NCBI RefSeq assembly: GCF_014198245.1
Contig: NZ_JACIHE010000001.1
Coordinates: 186,001-250,000, forward strand
Source: Bradyrhizobium sp. cir1
Lineage (GTDB): Bacteria > Pseudomonadota > Alphaproteobacteria > Rhizobiales > Xanthobacteraceae
Length of the DNA stretch: 64,000 bases
Direction of reading: 5' to 3'
The translations under genes and the position numbers were made by a program. How positions within the stretch are numbered: position 1 is the stretch's first letter; each line of letters starts with the position of its first letter. The notes beneath the pieces are model-generated. The model was not told the DNA's origin. It saw nothing but the letters and a program-made list of their open reading frames with translations, and did no database searches. Shown piece after piece: positions 46,916 through 55,805 of the stretch.

Positions 46916-47314
46916 ATGTCGGACTTTGGTTTCTTGAATACTCATCGCACATGGGAAGACTGGTCCGGGATGGTGCTGGGCGCACTGATTGTCGTCTCGC
47001 CATGGTTTCCCATTCAGGATCAGCCCGCGATTGTCGGAGACCAGATGGTTATCCTGAATGCGGTCGCAGTCGGCCTGGTCGTGTTTGGCATCAGCCAGCT
47101 TGAATATGTCGCGCTGCAGCGCTGGCAGGAAGTGGCGACGATCCTGATCGGATTGTGGCTCATCGCCTCGCCCTACGTCCTCGGCTATTCCGGTGAAGGG
47201 TTCCTGCGCATCTACCACACGAGCCTCGGCGCGGCGGTGGTGCTTCTCGGCGTGCTGCTGCTGTGGCAGGACTGGGACCTGAATGACCAGGACATGCTCA
47301 AGCACGGGCAATAG
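46916..47314 (+). CDS. SPW-repeat membrane protein
   Basis: A 132-residue inner-membrane protein with four helices in two similar halves. The SPW motif appears as LGALIVVSPWFPI in the first half and as IGLWLIASPYVLGY in the second (Tyr replaces Trp). NTHRTWEDWSGM at the N-terminus is also typical. An excellent AGAGGAGGG ribosome site fixes ATG 46916. The family is widespread in soil bacteria; its function is unknown. Confidence 0.88.
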   Translation: MSDFGFLNTHRTWEDWSGMVLGALIVVSPWFPIQDQPAIVGDQMVILNAVAVGLVVFGISQLEYVALQRWQEVATILIGLWLIASPYVLGYSGEGFLRIYHTSLGAAVVLLGVLLLWQDWDLNDQDMLKHGQ

Positions 47315-47360
47315 GCTGTAGATGTCGGCAGGCCCGCCTGGCTAGGGGCGGGCCGTACGC

Positions 47361-47636
47361 TTATCGCTCCACCAGATCCTGATAGTCCGGGTGCTTCTCG
47401 ATCCACGCCTTCACGAACGGGCATTGCGGGATCAGCTTCAATCCGGCGGCGCGGACCTGGTCGAGCGCGCCTTGCACCAGCTTCGAGCCGACGCCCTTGC
47501 CGCCGAGCTCCTTCGGCACCTCGGTATGCTCGAAGGTGATGGAATTGCCGTCGAGCCTGTAATGCTCGATCGCAAGATAGCCCTCCACCTCGAGCTCGAA
47601 GCGGTGATGGGCCTTGTTGTCGATGACGTCGCTCAT
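47361..47636 (-). CDS. YidJ-like GNAT N-acetyltransferase
   Basis: A 91-residue single-domain acetyltransferase of the short GNAT type. FEHTEVPKELGGKGVGSKLV contains the acetyl-CoA pyrophosphate loop (Gly-Gly-x-Gly-x-Gly), and LIPQCPFVKAWIEKHPDYQ is the C-terminal signature. The substrate is unknown. A truncated paralogue lies at 46457. The next gene upstream on this strand, a DUF3828 gene, ends 11 bases before this ATG, so they may share a transcript. Confidence 0.9.
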   Translation of the reverse strand: MSDVIDNKAHHRFELEVEGYLAIEHYRLDGNSITFEHTEVPKELGGKGVGSKLVQGALDQVRAAGLKLIPQCPFVKAWIEKHPDYQDLVER

Positions 47637-47647
47637 GTCGTCTCCGG

Positions 47648-48163
47648 TCAGCTCTTCAGGGAGTCCGTCAGCATCTTGCGGATCGACCAGGCTTCGCCGT
47701 CGGAAGCGCCCCTGATGTCGTCGATCCGCCAGCTACCTGCCTCCCGCACGAAGTCGTAACGCACGATCAGATCAGTCGGTTTCCGGTCGTTGCGGTGACC
47801 GGTGATGGTCACCGCGACGGTCGCCTTGTCCGCCTCCATCTTCTCGGCGTCCAGCTTGAACGACTTCACGTCCGGTTCCTGCGAATTGGTGACCGGATCG
47901 AAATCGACGGGCCCGACGTCGCCCTTCGGCGTATGCGTGTCCGCCTTGGCCCACAGCGCGATCAGCGCCTTGGAGAGATATTTCGTCTTGGCCGCCTTGT
48001 TCTCGATGATGAAGGCGCCGCCGCCATCGCCCTTGCCCTTGGCGGCGCGGGTGTAGATCGCAGTCAGGATGGCGAGGGGGTCGCTTGCAGCGACGGTTTC
48101 ACCGAATGCCGGGCAGATGCCCGCGAGGAGGGCGGCGGCGACGAAGGAGCGGCGGGTGAGCAT
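47648..48163 (-). CDS. DUF3828 exported protein
   Basis: A 171-residue protein with a signal peptide (MLTRRSFVAAALLAGICPAF; the twin-Arg LTRRSF makes Tat export plausible). The mature region has the DUF3828 pattern: LAILTAIYTRAAKGKGDG, YLSKALIALWAKAD, VGPVDFDPVTNSQEPDVKSF and IVRYDFVREAGSWRIDDIRG. Such domains fold like NTF2-type scaffolds; their ligand is unknown. ATG 48163 was chosen for the signal peptide. Confidence 0.85.
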   Translation of the reverse strand: MLTRRSFVAAALLAGICPAFGETVAASDPLAILTAIYTRAAKGKGDGGGAFIIENKAAKTKYLSKALIALWAKADTHTPKGDVGPVDFDPVTNSQEPDVKSFKLDAEKMEADKATVAVTITGHRNDRKPTDLIVRYDFVREAGSWRIDDIRGASDGEAWSIRKMLTDSLKS

Positions 48164-48254
48164 GAGATGTCCCTGAGATGATGGCGCATGACGGCAGGCC
48201 GGGGCGGCCGGTGCCGTCGTGCATCTCTGTAGACCGTTGTGAAGGCCGTTCGGT

Positions 48255-48623
48255 TCAATCGCTCGCTTTCGCGAGCCTGGAATCTTCCGCCTGCGGTTGC
48301 GGGCGGAGGCAGCCCTGGCAGATGACGAGGGAGCGGTTGACCCCGGCGTCCTGTTCGGCCTCGATGCTGTGCTGTGCCTGCCACCATTCCTTCGAATAGG
48401 GCTGGAGTCCGGCTTGCGACCCGTCGCGCTCGGATATGGCGGCGGCACGCGTCGTTCGCGATGGTCCGGCGGCAGCGCGCGGCTGATTGGGATCCTCGCC
48501 GGCGCCATCCCAGGCGTAGCGTGCAGGCTTGACGGCGGGATCGGAGGCCAGATGCGCTTGCGGGGCCATGGCACATCCGGCGAGCGCCAGCGACAATAGG
48601 AGGAGGGCGGGCGCTTTGACCAT
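48255..48623 (-). CDS. Small lipoprotein
   Basis: A 122-residue lipoprotein with signal and lipobox MVKAPALLLLSLALAGC. The mature part is Ala/Pro/Gln-rich and contains QPYSKEWWQAQHSIEAEQD followed by SLVICQGCLRP, with a CxxC pair. I recognise the Glu-Trp-Trp segment from Bradyrhizobium lipoproteins, but no function is known. It is convergent with nothing and divergent from the secreted-protein gene at 48718. Confidence 0.72.
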   Translation of the reverse strand: MVKAPALLLLSLALAGCAMAPQAHLASDPAVKPARYAWDGAGEDPNQPRAAAGPSRTTRAAAISERDGSQAGLQPYSKEWWQAQHSIEAEQDAGVNRSLVICQGCLRPQPQAEDSRLAKASD

Positions 48624-48717
48624 GATGCGGCACTCTGTACGCGAGAACTGCGCGAGGTTGCGCCGATCATGTTTAAAATTCCTTGAACGCGTGCGGGCCT
48701 GCGCACGACCAACGCGA

Positions 48718-49215
48718 ATGCGATATCTGACGCTCGTGCTGACCCTCCTTGCCACGGCTGCACGCGCCGACGACGCAAAGCCGTTCAGTCCGGCCGAGTA
48801 TCCGCCCGGCGTGCAGAAGGCGCTGCGTTACGCCAATGAGGAATGCGAGAGCCAGGGCGGCGGCGCGGTGACTTTTGCGCCGGACACGGTGCGCAAGGTC
48901 GACCTGACCGGCGACGGACGCGACGATTACATCATCGATTTTCGCGACACCAAATGTGGTGACCGCGAGACCACCTATTGCGGAACCGGCGGCTGCGTCA
49001 TGAACATCCTGGTCGCGCTGCCTGACGGCAGCGTGCGTCCGGTGTTCGACGGCTATGTCCGCAGCTACAGGATCGTGGCACCGCCGATGAAGCGCGGCGC
49101 CGCGCGTGTCATCCGGTTCGATCTGCATGGGAGCTATTGCGGCGGTTTTGGCGCGCAGGCCTGCGTCAAGGAGAAGGCGATCACGGCGACGCCGTTCGCG
49201 TTCAAGCAGCCGTAA
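48718..49215 (+). CDS. Secreted protein, unknown function
   Basis: A 165-residue exported protein with signal MRYLTLVLTLLATAARA, cleaved before DDAKPF. The mature protein has KVDLTGDGRDDYIIDFRD, a calcium-binding-like Asp/Gly loop as in FG-GAP/VCBS proteins, and six cysteines (for example TKCGDRETTYCGTGGCVMN). I do not recognise a named family. The ATG at 48718 starts the signal peptide. Confidence 0.72.
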   Translation: MRYLTLVLTLLATAARADDAKPFSPAEYPPGVQKALRYANEECESQGGGAVTFAPDTVRKVDLTGDGRDDYIIDFRDTKCGDRETTYCGTGGCVMNILVALPDGSVRPVFDGYVRSYRIVAPPMKRGAARVIRFDLHGSYCGGFGAQACVKEKAITATPFAFKQP

Positions 49216-49320
49216 GGCAGCTGTGCGGCCGGCGGCCTTGCAGGCGTAGCGGCGATGGCGATAAATGGGCCTCAATGAGCGGGTGGCAAGCGCGCCCTCC
49301 GCACTCGAAGAGGAAGCCCC

Positions 49321-50928
49321 ATGCAGCCCCTGCGCATGTCCCGTCGCGTCATGAATCTTGCTCACATGCTGACCCAGAATGCGCGGCGGCACGGGGCGCG
49401 TCCCGGTTTCGTCTGGGGCGACAGATCCTGGACCTGGCGCGAGGTCGATGCGCAGGTCTCGGCGCTGGCGGCGGCGCTCGCCGCGCGCGGCATCACGAAA
49501 GGCGACCGCATCCTGGTCCATTCCAAGAATGGCGATGAGATGTTCTTCTCGATGTTCGCGGCGTTCCGGCTCGGTGCGGTCTGGGTGCCCACCAATTTTC
49601 GCCTGATGCCGGATGAGGTCACCTACCTCGCAGAAGCCTCGGGTGCGAAGGCGTTTCTGTGCCATGTCGATTTTCCCGAGCACGCCGCGGCGGTGAAGGG
49701 CGGTGCGCTCGGGTTCACCTGGAGCATTGACGGCCAGGGCGCGTTTGGCGAGACATCGGTTGCACAGGCCATCGCGTCGCAGGCTGGCAGCACCGTCGAG
49801 AACGTCGCCGTCGAGCACGATGATCCCTGCTGGTTCTTCTTCACCTCCGGCACCACCGGCCGCTCCAAGGCGGCGGTGCTGACCCACGGCCAGATGGGCT
49901 TTGTCGTCACCAACCATCTCGCCGATCTCACCCCCGGGGTGACCGAAGCGGATGCCTCCCTGGTGGTGGCGCCGCTGTCTCATGGCGCCGGCGTGCATCA
50001 GCTGGTGCAAACCGCGCGCGGCGTGCGCACCGTGCTGCTGCCGACCGAGAAATTCGACATTGACGAGGCCTTCCGCCTGATCGAGACGCATCGGGTCAGC
50101 AACCTCTTCACGGTGCCGACGATCCTGAAGATGATGGTCGAGCATCCCGCCGCCGACAAATACGATCACTCCTCGCTGCGTCACGTGATCTATGCGGGCG
50201 CGCCGATGTACCGCGAGGACCAGAAGGCCGCGCTGAACAAGCTCGGCAAGGTCATCGTGCAGTATTTCGGCTTGGGCGAGGTCACCGGCAACATCACCGT
50301 GCTGCCGGCGGCGCTGCACGATCCCGAGGACGGCCCGCATGCGAAGATCGGCACCTGCGGCTTCGAGCGCACCGGCATGCAGGTCTCGATCCAGGACGAC
50401 GAGGGCCGCGAGCTCGGAGCCAACCAGAGCGGCGAGATCTGCGTGATCGGCCCTGCGGTGCTCGCCGGCTATTACGACAATCCTGAAGCCAATGCGAAGG
50501 CGTTCCGTAACGGCTGGTTCCGGACCGGCGATCTCGGCCACATGGACGAGGAGGGGTTTGTCTACATCACCGGCCGCGCCTCCGACATGTACATCTCCGG
50601 TGGCTCCAACATCTATCCGCGCGAGATCGAGGAGAAGATCCTGACGCATCCCGCGGTTGGCGAAGTGGCCGTGCTCGGCGTGCCCGACGCGACCTGGGGT
50701 GAGGTCGGCGTCGCCGTCTGCGTCCCGCGCGAGGGCGCGAAGCCCGTGAGCGAGGCCGAGATGGCGGCGTTCCTCGCGCCGAAGGTGCCGCGCTACAAGA
50801 TGCCGAAGCGCTTCTTCTTCTGGGAGGCGCTGCCGAAATCCGGCTACGGCAAGGTGCCGAAGCGTATGGTGCGCGACGAGCTCGAGGCGCGCGGGCTGCT
50901 CGACCTCGACAAGACCAAGGCAGGCTGA
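49321..50928 (+). CDS. Acyl-CoA synthetase (AMP-forming)
   Basis: Activates a carboxylic acid to its acyl-CoA through an acyl-adenylate. It has 535 residues. Core motifs are FFTSGTTGRSKAAVLTHG (ATP-binding loop), QYFGLGEVTGN, WFRTGDLGHMDEEGFVYITG (adenylate Asp) and the catalytic Lys motif GYGKVPKRM near the C-terminus. It looks like a medium/long-chain or aromatic acid ligase; the substrate cannot be read by eye. A GAGGAAG site precedes ATG 49321. The PCC-domain gene follows 9 bases later, so they form an operon. Confidence 0.93.
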   Translation: MQPLRMSRRVMNLAHMLTQNARRHGARPGFVWGDRSWTWREVDAQVSALAAALAARGITKGDRILVHSKNGDEMFFSMFAAFRLGAVWVPTNFRLMPDEVTYLAEASGAKAFLCHVDFPEHAAAVKGGALGFTWSIDGQGAFGETSVAQAIASQAGSTVENVAVEHDDPCWFFFTSGTTGRSKAAVLTHGQMGFVVTNHLADLTPGVTEADASLVVAPLSHGAGVHQLVQTARGVRTVLLPTEKFDIDEAFRLIETHRVSNLFTVPTILKMMVEHPAADKYDHSSLRHVIYAGAPMYREDQKAALNKLGKVIVQYFGLGEVTGNITVLPAALHDPEDGPHAKIGTCGFERTGMQVSIQDDEGRELGANQSGEICVIGPAVLAGYYDNPEANAKAFRNGWFRTGDLGHMDEEGFVYITGRASDMYISGGSNIYPREIEEKILTHPAVGEVAVLGVPDATWGEVGVAVCVPREGAKPVSEAEMAAFLAPKVPRYKMPKRFFFWEALPKSGYGKVPKRMVRDELEARGLLDLDKTKAG

Positions 50929-50937
50929 GCGAAGGTG

Positions 50938-51798
50938 ATGCGGAGTATCAAGCAGCCCGGCGCGCCCGTCGCCGAACGCATTCAATGGGTGGAGGCGAGG
51001 GGGCGTGCCTTCACGTTCACGCTTCAGGCAGGTGTGCCGCTGCTGGAGGCTGCGCGGCGCGGCTTTGCGGCGGAGGGATTTGCCGGCGGCGTACTGAATT
51101 TCGGCCGCGGCGCGCTCGGGCCGTTCGGCTATGTCATGCCGGCGCTGTCCAAGACCGGTGAGAATGCCGCGTTCTACAGCGACACCTATCGGCCCCAAGG
51201 CATCACACGCACGAAGCTCGGCAGTATGACACTCGGCTCGCGCGCCGGCGCGCCGTTCTTTCATTGCCATGGGCTCTGGACCGAAGCCGACGGCAAGGCC
51301 AGCGGTGGCCACATGCTGCCGGACGAGACCATCGTCGTCGAGCCGTTCGAGGTCGCGGCGTTCGGTATCGACGCTGCGATGTTCACGGCCGAGCCCGATC
51401 CCGAGACCAATTTTAAGCTGTTCGGGCCGGTCGCGGCTGCGAGCACCGGCGCGCGCACGACGAGCCGCGTTTTCGCGCTGCGGCTGCGCCCCAACCAGGA
51501 CTTTGCCTCCTGTCTCGAAGAGTTCTGCCGCGCACACGGCATCGCGCGGGCGAAGATTCATGGCGGCGTCGGCTCGACCATCGGCGCCCGCTTCACCCAT
51601 GGCGGCGTCACCGAGCCGTTTGCGACGGAGCTTGCCATAACGGCTGGGGCGATCGCGCCCGGCGCCTTCGGCGCACTTGAATCTGCGCTCGATGTTGCGC
51701 TGATCGACTACACCGGCGGCATTGCGGAGGGGCGTCTGATCCGTGGCGGCAATCCCGTGCTGATGACCATGGAGCTGGTGATCGAGGTGTTGGGCTAG
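50938..51798 (+). CDS. Double PCC (DUF296) domain protein
   Basis: A 286-residue soluble protein made of two halves. The first half shows the PCC/DUF296 pattern: FTFTLQAGVPLLEAARRGFA, APFFHCHGLWTEADGKASGG-H and FEVAAFGIDAAMFTAE (metal-binding-type His and Gly-Gly-His). The second half (RVFALRLRPNQDFASCLEEF, KIHGGVGSTIGARF) appears to be a related copy without the His-Cys-His motif. Plant homologues bind DNA; the prokaryotic role is unknown. Coupling to an acyl-CoA synthetase suggests a metabolic role. Start ATG 50938 is used; GTG 50935 is equally possible. Confidence 0.78.
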   Translation: MRSIKQPGAPVAERIQWVEARGRAFTFTLQAGVPLLEAARRGFAAEGFAGGVLNFGRGALGPFGYVMPALSKTGENAAFYSDTYRPQGITRTKLGSMTLGSRAGAPFFHCHGLWTEADGKASGGHMLPDETIVVEPFEVAAFGIDAAMFTAEPDPETNFKLFGPVAAASTGARTTSRVFALRLRPNQDFASCLEEFCRAHGIARAKIHGGVGSTIGARFTHGGVTEPFATELAITAGAIAPGAFGALESALDVALIDYTGGIAEGRLIRGGNPVLMTMELVIEVLG

Positions 51799-51814
51799 TA
51801 TCGGCGAGCGATCA

Positions 51815-53881
51815 TCAGGGATGAGAACGTAGCTTGGCAATGGCCAGGTACGTCGAGTCACTTATCCCTGAGCCCGATCCCTGAAAGAGGTTGAGCAACG
51901 GGGATTGTCCCTGACCGATGCTCTGGCCGTTTTTGACATCATACATGGCGGAGAAACGGCCGAGCAGCTTTTCAACCTTCGCGGGATCGGAGAGATCCTT
52001 GATCTTCATGAATTTGTCCACGAACTTGGCCTGCTGATCGATCGGCATCGACGCCATCGAGTCAGGCAGATTGAAGGTGGTCCTGAACACCTCCGAAAGA
52101 GCCTTGTCGGCGAGGATGTCGTATGCGGACGTGATCTCCCCCGCCTTTCGCTGGAAATAGAGCGCCAGGCGCACGCCCGGATTCGTATCCCCCTGCTGCT
52201 GCTCCAGGCTTTGCTGGAGATAGTTCGCCTGCGTTTCCCGGAATTGGTCCTGCTTCTGCGGCCCCATCATCGCAAGGCGCGCGACGTCGCCCTTGCTGTC
52301 GAAGTTGAACGACGCCGCGATTTCGGCAAAGCGATGATCGCTCTCGGTGTTCGCGAAGCTCTTCGGATTGTTCAGGTCGGACGCGAAGATCTTCTTGAGA
52401 TATTCAGTGCTGACCTTCTTGGGGTCCAGGCCCTTGGCGACGAGAATGAAATTGACCATCTTCCGGTTTGCAAGCAGCTCGGAAACGCTGTCTATGCCTG
52501 CGATGGCTTCCTGATAGGACGTCGCGTCTTTCTGGGCCTGTTCGCGAACTGCTTTCTGCTGCTCAGGGCTTGCCTGTTTCAGCACTGCAATGACGTAGTC
52601 CTTCGCGGTCTGCAAGACTTTAGCCGGGTCCTGAGCCACCAAGGGGGTCGTCAGATTGCCTTTGGCGTCGAAGTTGAAGGCGCGTGCGAGCTCGACGTAC
52701 CGATTGTCCTTGAGCGTACAGACGAAGCTCTTGGGGTTGCTGAGATCGCTTTCGAGGACAGCCTTGACAGTGTCCAGCGGGACCGCTTTGGGATCGAGGC
52801 CGACGGCGCCCAGCGCAAAATCATACACGGCTGGCGTCGATACGAACGCCTGGACCGACTTGATGTTGAGGATGGCGTTTCTGAAATTCCTGATTGCCAG
52901 CGCTTCGCTCAGCGGGCTTGCAGCCGCATAGACGGCGGACTTGCTGTCGTCGAACCGCTTTGTCGTGAGCGTGACGTTTGCAGCCGTCTGCGCGGGCACA
53001 CCCGACGGCAGCGACCCGTCAGGCGAAAACTCGAACGCGCCGGCCAGGTCCACAAAATTGCCAATCGTCGCGATCTGGTCGTTGAGGCTGGAAATGCTCT
53101 TCGTGTATGACTCCAGGTGATATTTTTCGACCAGGATCTGGACATTCAACTGGGCCACGTCCGCGCCTGGTTGCGAGAGTTGGGCCGTGTAGTCGGCGAT
53201 CTTGGTATTGGTGGCGCTCACGTCCGATTTGGCTTGAGCGAGCTGGGCGTTGAGGCCGGTCAACTGAGACGCGAAGGTGGTGTTGACGTAGCTGTTTGGA
53301 TCGGATGGGTCGCTGCGCAGGACCTGACTTATCGTGTCGCGCGGCCACTTGCTCTGATCGATCCCGAACGCCGAATAGACGTAGTTGCGAAGACGATCGT
53401 CGTTCAGGAGCTGGTCTGCACTCGTGATGTTGCCGATCTGGGCGCTGTAGTATTTCGAGTCGTCCGCAAGCGCATCGACCAGACTCTTTTTGGTCGCCGT
53501 GTACAGACCGATCATCTCGTCGATCTGGTCCTCGGATTGCGCAACGGGCTTTATACCGCCCGTGAAGGAGAATGCCTCGGCAAACTCCCGGTAACGCTTG
53601 TCGACGAGCTTGTTGACGAAGCTCTTTGCGTCCGAGAGGTCGCTCTCCAGCACCTTTCTCATGAAAGCCTTGGCGTAGGCCATGTCTTCCAGGCCATATG
53701 CCTTCAGTGCGTAATGATACAGCCGATAATCCTTCATAAGATCGTCGACGGTCTTCACCTTGCCGATGTTGGCTTTGTAATAGGCGGCCTCTTTCGCGAC
53801 GTCGGGTTGCTGTTCGACCCGCGTCAGGGACTGCTTGAGATGGTGCGAAATGTAATTGTAGCTGAAATACGTTGATACCAT
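51815..53881 (-). CDS. Five-repeat DUF1217 protein
   Basis: A 688-residue, largely helical protein. A unit of about 65 residues recurs five times, near residues 45, 155, 345, 475 and 615. The core of each unit resembles a short helix ending in a hydrophobic residue, then Gly-Leu, a Lys/Thr helix, Ser-Asp-Leu-x-x-x-Lys-Ser-Phe, and a Tyr/Phe-rich helix (for example KVLESDLSDAKSFVNKL, KAVLESDLSNPKSFVCTL and KKIFASDLNNPKSFANTE). DUF1217 proteins usually sit in rhizobial flagellar clusters; no flagellar gene is nearby here. There is no obvious signal peptide. Its codon use is less GC-extreme than its neighbours'. Confidence 0.82.
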   Translation of the reverse strand: MVSTYFSYNYISHHLKQSLTRVEQQPDVAKEAAYYKANIGKVKTVDDLMKDYRLYHYALKAYGLEDMAYAKAFMRKVLESDLSDAKSFVNKLVDKRYREFAEAFSFTGGIKPVAQSEDQIDEMIGLYTATKKSLVDALADDSKYYSAQIGNITSADQLLNDDRLRNYVYSAFGIDQSKWPRDTISQVLRSDPSDPNSYVNTTFASQLTGLNAQLAQAKSDVSATNTKIADYTAQLSQPGADVAQLNVQILVEKYHLESYTKSISSLNDQIATIGNFVDLAGAFEFSPDGSLPSGVPAQTAANVTLTTKRFDDSKSAVYAAASPLSEALAIRNFRNAILNIKSVQAFVSTPAVYDFALGAVGLDPKAVPLDTVKAVLESDLSNPKSFVCTLKDNRYVELARAFNFDAKGNLTTPLVAQDPAKVLQTAKDYVIAVLKQASPEQQKAVREQAQKDATSYQEAIAGIDSVSELLANRKMVNFILVAKGLDPKKVSTEYLKKIFASDLNNPKSFANTESDHRFAEIAASFNFDSKGDVARLAMMGPQKQDQFRETQANYLQQSLEQQQGDTNPGVRLALYFQRKAGEITSAYDILADKALSEVFRTTFNLPDSMASMPIDQQAKFVDKFMKIKDLSDPAKVEKLLGRFSAMYDVKNGQSIGQGQSPLLNLFQGSGSGISDSTYLAIAKLRSHP

Positions 53882-54155
53882 CGCGCATTCCTCGCGGCTT
53901 CTTAACGTCCCGGACGTCCGTCAATCATTGCGGGGTCGCGAGGTGGGGGCCGGCCTCATGCCAGCAGATTGTCTCACAGCTACGTTGTCTTACGGCGATT
54001 CCAGATCGCACTCTCAGATTTTAGTTTGCGTCCAACTAACGCATTACGTGTTTTGTTGCTGTTTGTATCCATTTGTTTCTCAGATGCAGCTTACGCGAAG
54101 GTGGTGTTCCTGATATGTTCCAATCGAAAGATGGGTCGGAATGGGGGAGCCGGGG

Positions 54156-54923
54156 ATGAGCCGAAGAAGCGGTCGAACGATCAATCTGCCGGCGCCATAC
54201 CTGAGGCGGGTCTGGCTCGACCTGTCGCGCGTCCACGATCGCGAGGCCTATCCGTTCTGCCTGCCGATCTTTCCGGATGATTTCGAGCTCAACTTCGAGG
54301 CCGCCATCACGATCATCGTTGGAGAGAACGGCACCGGAAAATCGACGATCCTCGAGGGGATCGCAGCGCTCGCCGGCTACGACGATGCCGGTGGCGGGAA
54401 GGGCTACATGCCGGTCGATCACTCCGAGGCGCGTGAGAAGATGGGCGGCCAACTTTCCAAGGCTTTGCGCGCAAGCTGGCTGCCGAAGATCACCAATGGC
54501 TGGTTTTTCCGCGCCGAGAGCTTTTTCTCGGTCGCGCGATATCTCGACAAGGCTGCACGTGATGCCGGTCAGGTCGGCCCGGATTTCCTCTCGCATTCCC
54601 ATGGCGAAGGCTTCCTGCGCTTCTTCGAGGAGCGTTGTCAGCGCCAGGGCATCTTCATCTTCGACGAACCTGAATCGGCGCTGTCGCCGGCGCGCCAGAT
54701 CGAATTCCTCAAGCTATTGCGACGCATGGACGAGTCGCGCATCTGCCAGGTCATCATGGCGACCCATTCGCCGATGCTGATGGCCTATCCCAACGCGCAC
54801 CTGCTGCGACTCGGGAAGTACGGGCTTGAGCCTGTCACTTTGGAGCAAACCGATCACTACCGACTCATGCGCGAGTTTTGCGAGGATCCGCACGGGTTCG
54901 TCGAGGCGACGCTGGCTGAGTAG
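54156..54923 (+). CDS. Small AAA-type ATPase (COG3910-like)
   Basis: A 255-residue stand-alone ATPase. Walker A is ITIIVGENGTGKSTILEGIA, the signature-like FLSHSHGEGFLRFFEERC, Walker B GIFIFDEPESALSP, and the switch ATHSPMLMAYPNA with its His. These resemble ABC/SMC-type heads without a membrane partner. ATG 54156 has GGGGGAG six bases upstream; ATG 54141 is the alternative. It stands alone after an AT-rich 270-base gap. The role is unknown; relatives are called predicted ATPases. Confidence 0.85.
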   Translation: MSRRSGRTINLPAPYLRRVWLDLSRVHDREAYPFCLPIFPDDFELNFEAAITIIVGENGTGKSTILEGIAALAGYDDAGGGKGYMPVDHSEAREKMGGQLSKALRASWLPKITNGWFFRAESFFSVARYLDKAARDAGQVGPDFLSHSHGEGFLRFFEERCQRQGIFIFDEPESALSPARQIEFLKLLRRMDESRICQVIMATHSPMLMAYPNAHLLRLGKYGLEPVTLEQTDHYRLMREFCEDPHGFVEATLAE

Positions 54924-54949
54924 GCGAGGGGCGCCCACGCTCTCTCCAT

Positions 54950-55036
54950 CGTCATTGCGAGGAGCTCTTGCGACGAAGCAATCCAGAGTCTTTCCGTGTA
55001 ATGAGTCTGGATTGCTTCGCTACGCTCGCAATGACG
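54950..55036. repeat. Inverted repeat, CGTCATTGCGAGGAGC family
   Basis: CGTCATTGCGAGGAGCTCTT and GAAGCAATCCAGA form the left arm; TCTGGATTGCTTC and GCTCGCAATGACG the right. This is one of the most widespread intergenic hairpins of alphaproteobacteria. It follows the AAA ATPase gene. Confidence 0.85.
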
Positions 55037-55077
55037 GAGAGGAGGCGCGTGCATCGAACTCAAAATCCTATCTTATA

Positions 55078-55625
55078 CCGGACACGGTCTCGCATTCTCG
55101 CGGCGCATTCTGCCCGAGCTTTGCGCTAGTCATCACCCCCAAAAGTGCCGAGGGCGCAGGGAAGGCCGGGTGCCGGCTGGCACCCGCGGTCCACTGTGCG
55201 AAAATTGCGCTACGAAATTTGCACAGCGGCATACAGGTGAAGCCAAACATCCGGCCTTCCCTGCGCAGTGGTTTTACGGCTTATGTCGCGCTCTCCCCGG
55301 GGAGCGATGCACTATTGCCCCCGTCGCCTTGCGGATCGCTGATGCGCGCGCCCGGTCGGGCAGGGCACATCACCGCAAGCCTTGGCGCACAGACCCCGGG
55401 CGCCAGGACCACACGATTTTGCCGTACGCAGGCTGCACCGGTCGTGTGCGCGCAAGCCGTTGCTCACGGAGTGACCCGCCCTGCAAACCGCCTTCGCGCC
55501 GACGCCGCCTGCGTCCACCACGTCCCCTCCCGCGTGTCGTGACGATCGCGATACGCCCCTCGGACCGGGCTGGGATGGCCGTAACATGCGATAATTCCGA
55601 ATTCGCGTAAAGCGAATTGTTTTCG
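55078..55625 (-). repeat. Large dispersed repeat, copy B
   Basis: On the minus strand this reads like copy A at 4418-5045: near the start it has CGCTTTACGCGAATTCGGAA, then GTACGGCAAAATCGTGTGGT, CGACATAAGCCGT, CACTGCGCAGGGAAGGCCG, GGTGCCAGCCGGCACCCGG and AAAGCTCGGGCAGA. Internal portions are diverged or replaced. It has no gene in any frame that looks real. It occupies the gap between the CGTCATTGC repeat and the SRPBCC gene. Confidence 0.8.
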
Positions 55626-55805
55626 TCCTGATGCATTGACCCCGGTCTTGCGTGTTTTGCCTGTCGGGCAACGCAAGGGATGGTGTGGATGGGCGAGCGC
55701 CTCCGCCACCGCCATGCCACGAACCGGTCGCCCCTCGGCCCCAAAATGCGCTACGATGATCCCAGCGCGCCTCAAGTCGCGCAGATCGAAGAGTGAGGAA
55801 ACGGT

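Noticed and set aside
48673..51861. 1062-codon frame opposite the acyl-CoA synthetase and PCC genes
   Set aside because: It spans several confident plus-strand genes and intergenic sequence, with His/Arg/Ala-rich antisense composition.
54826..55542. 238-codon frame across the second repeat cluster
   Set aside because: Its first part is an out-of-frame shadow of the AAA ATPase end and the rest is repeat sequence.
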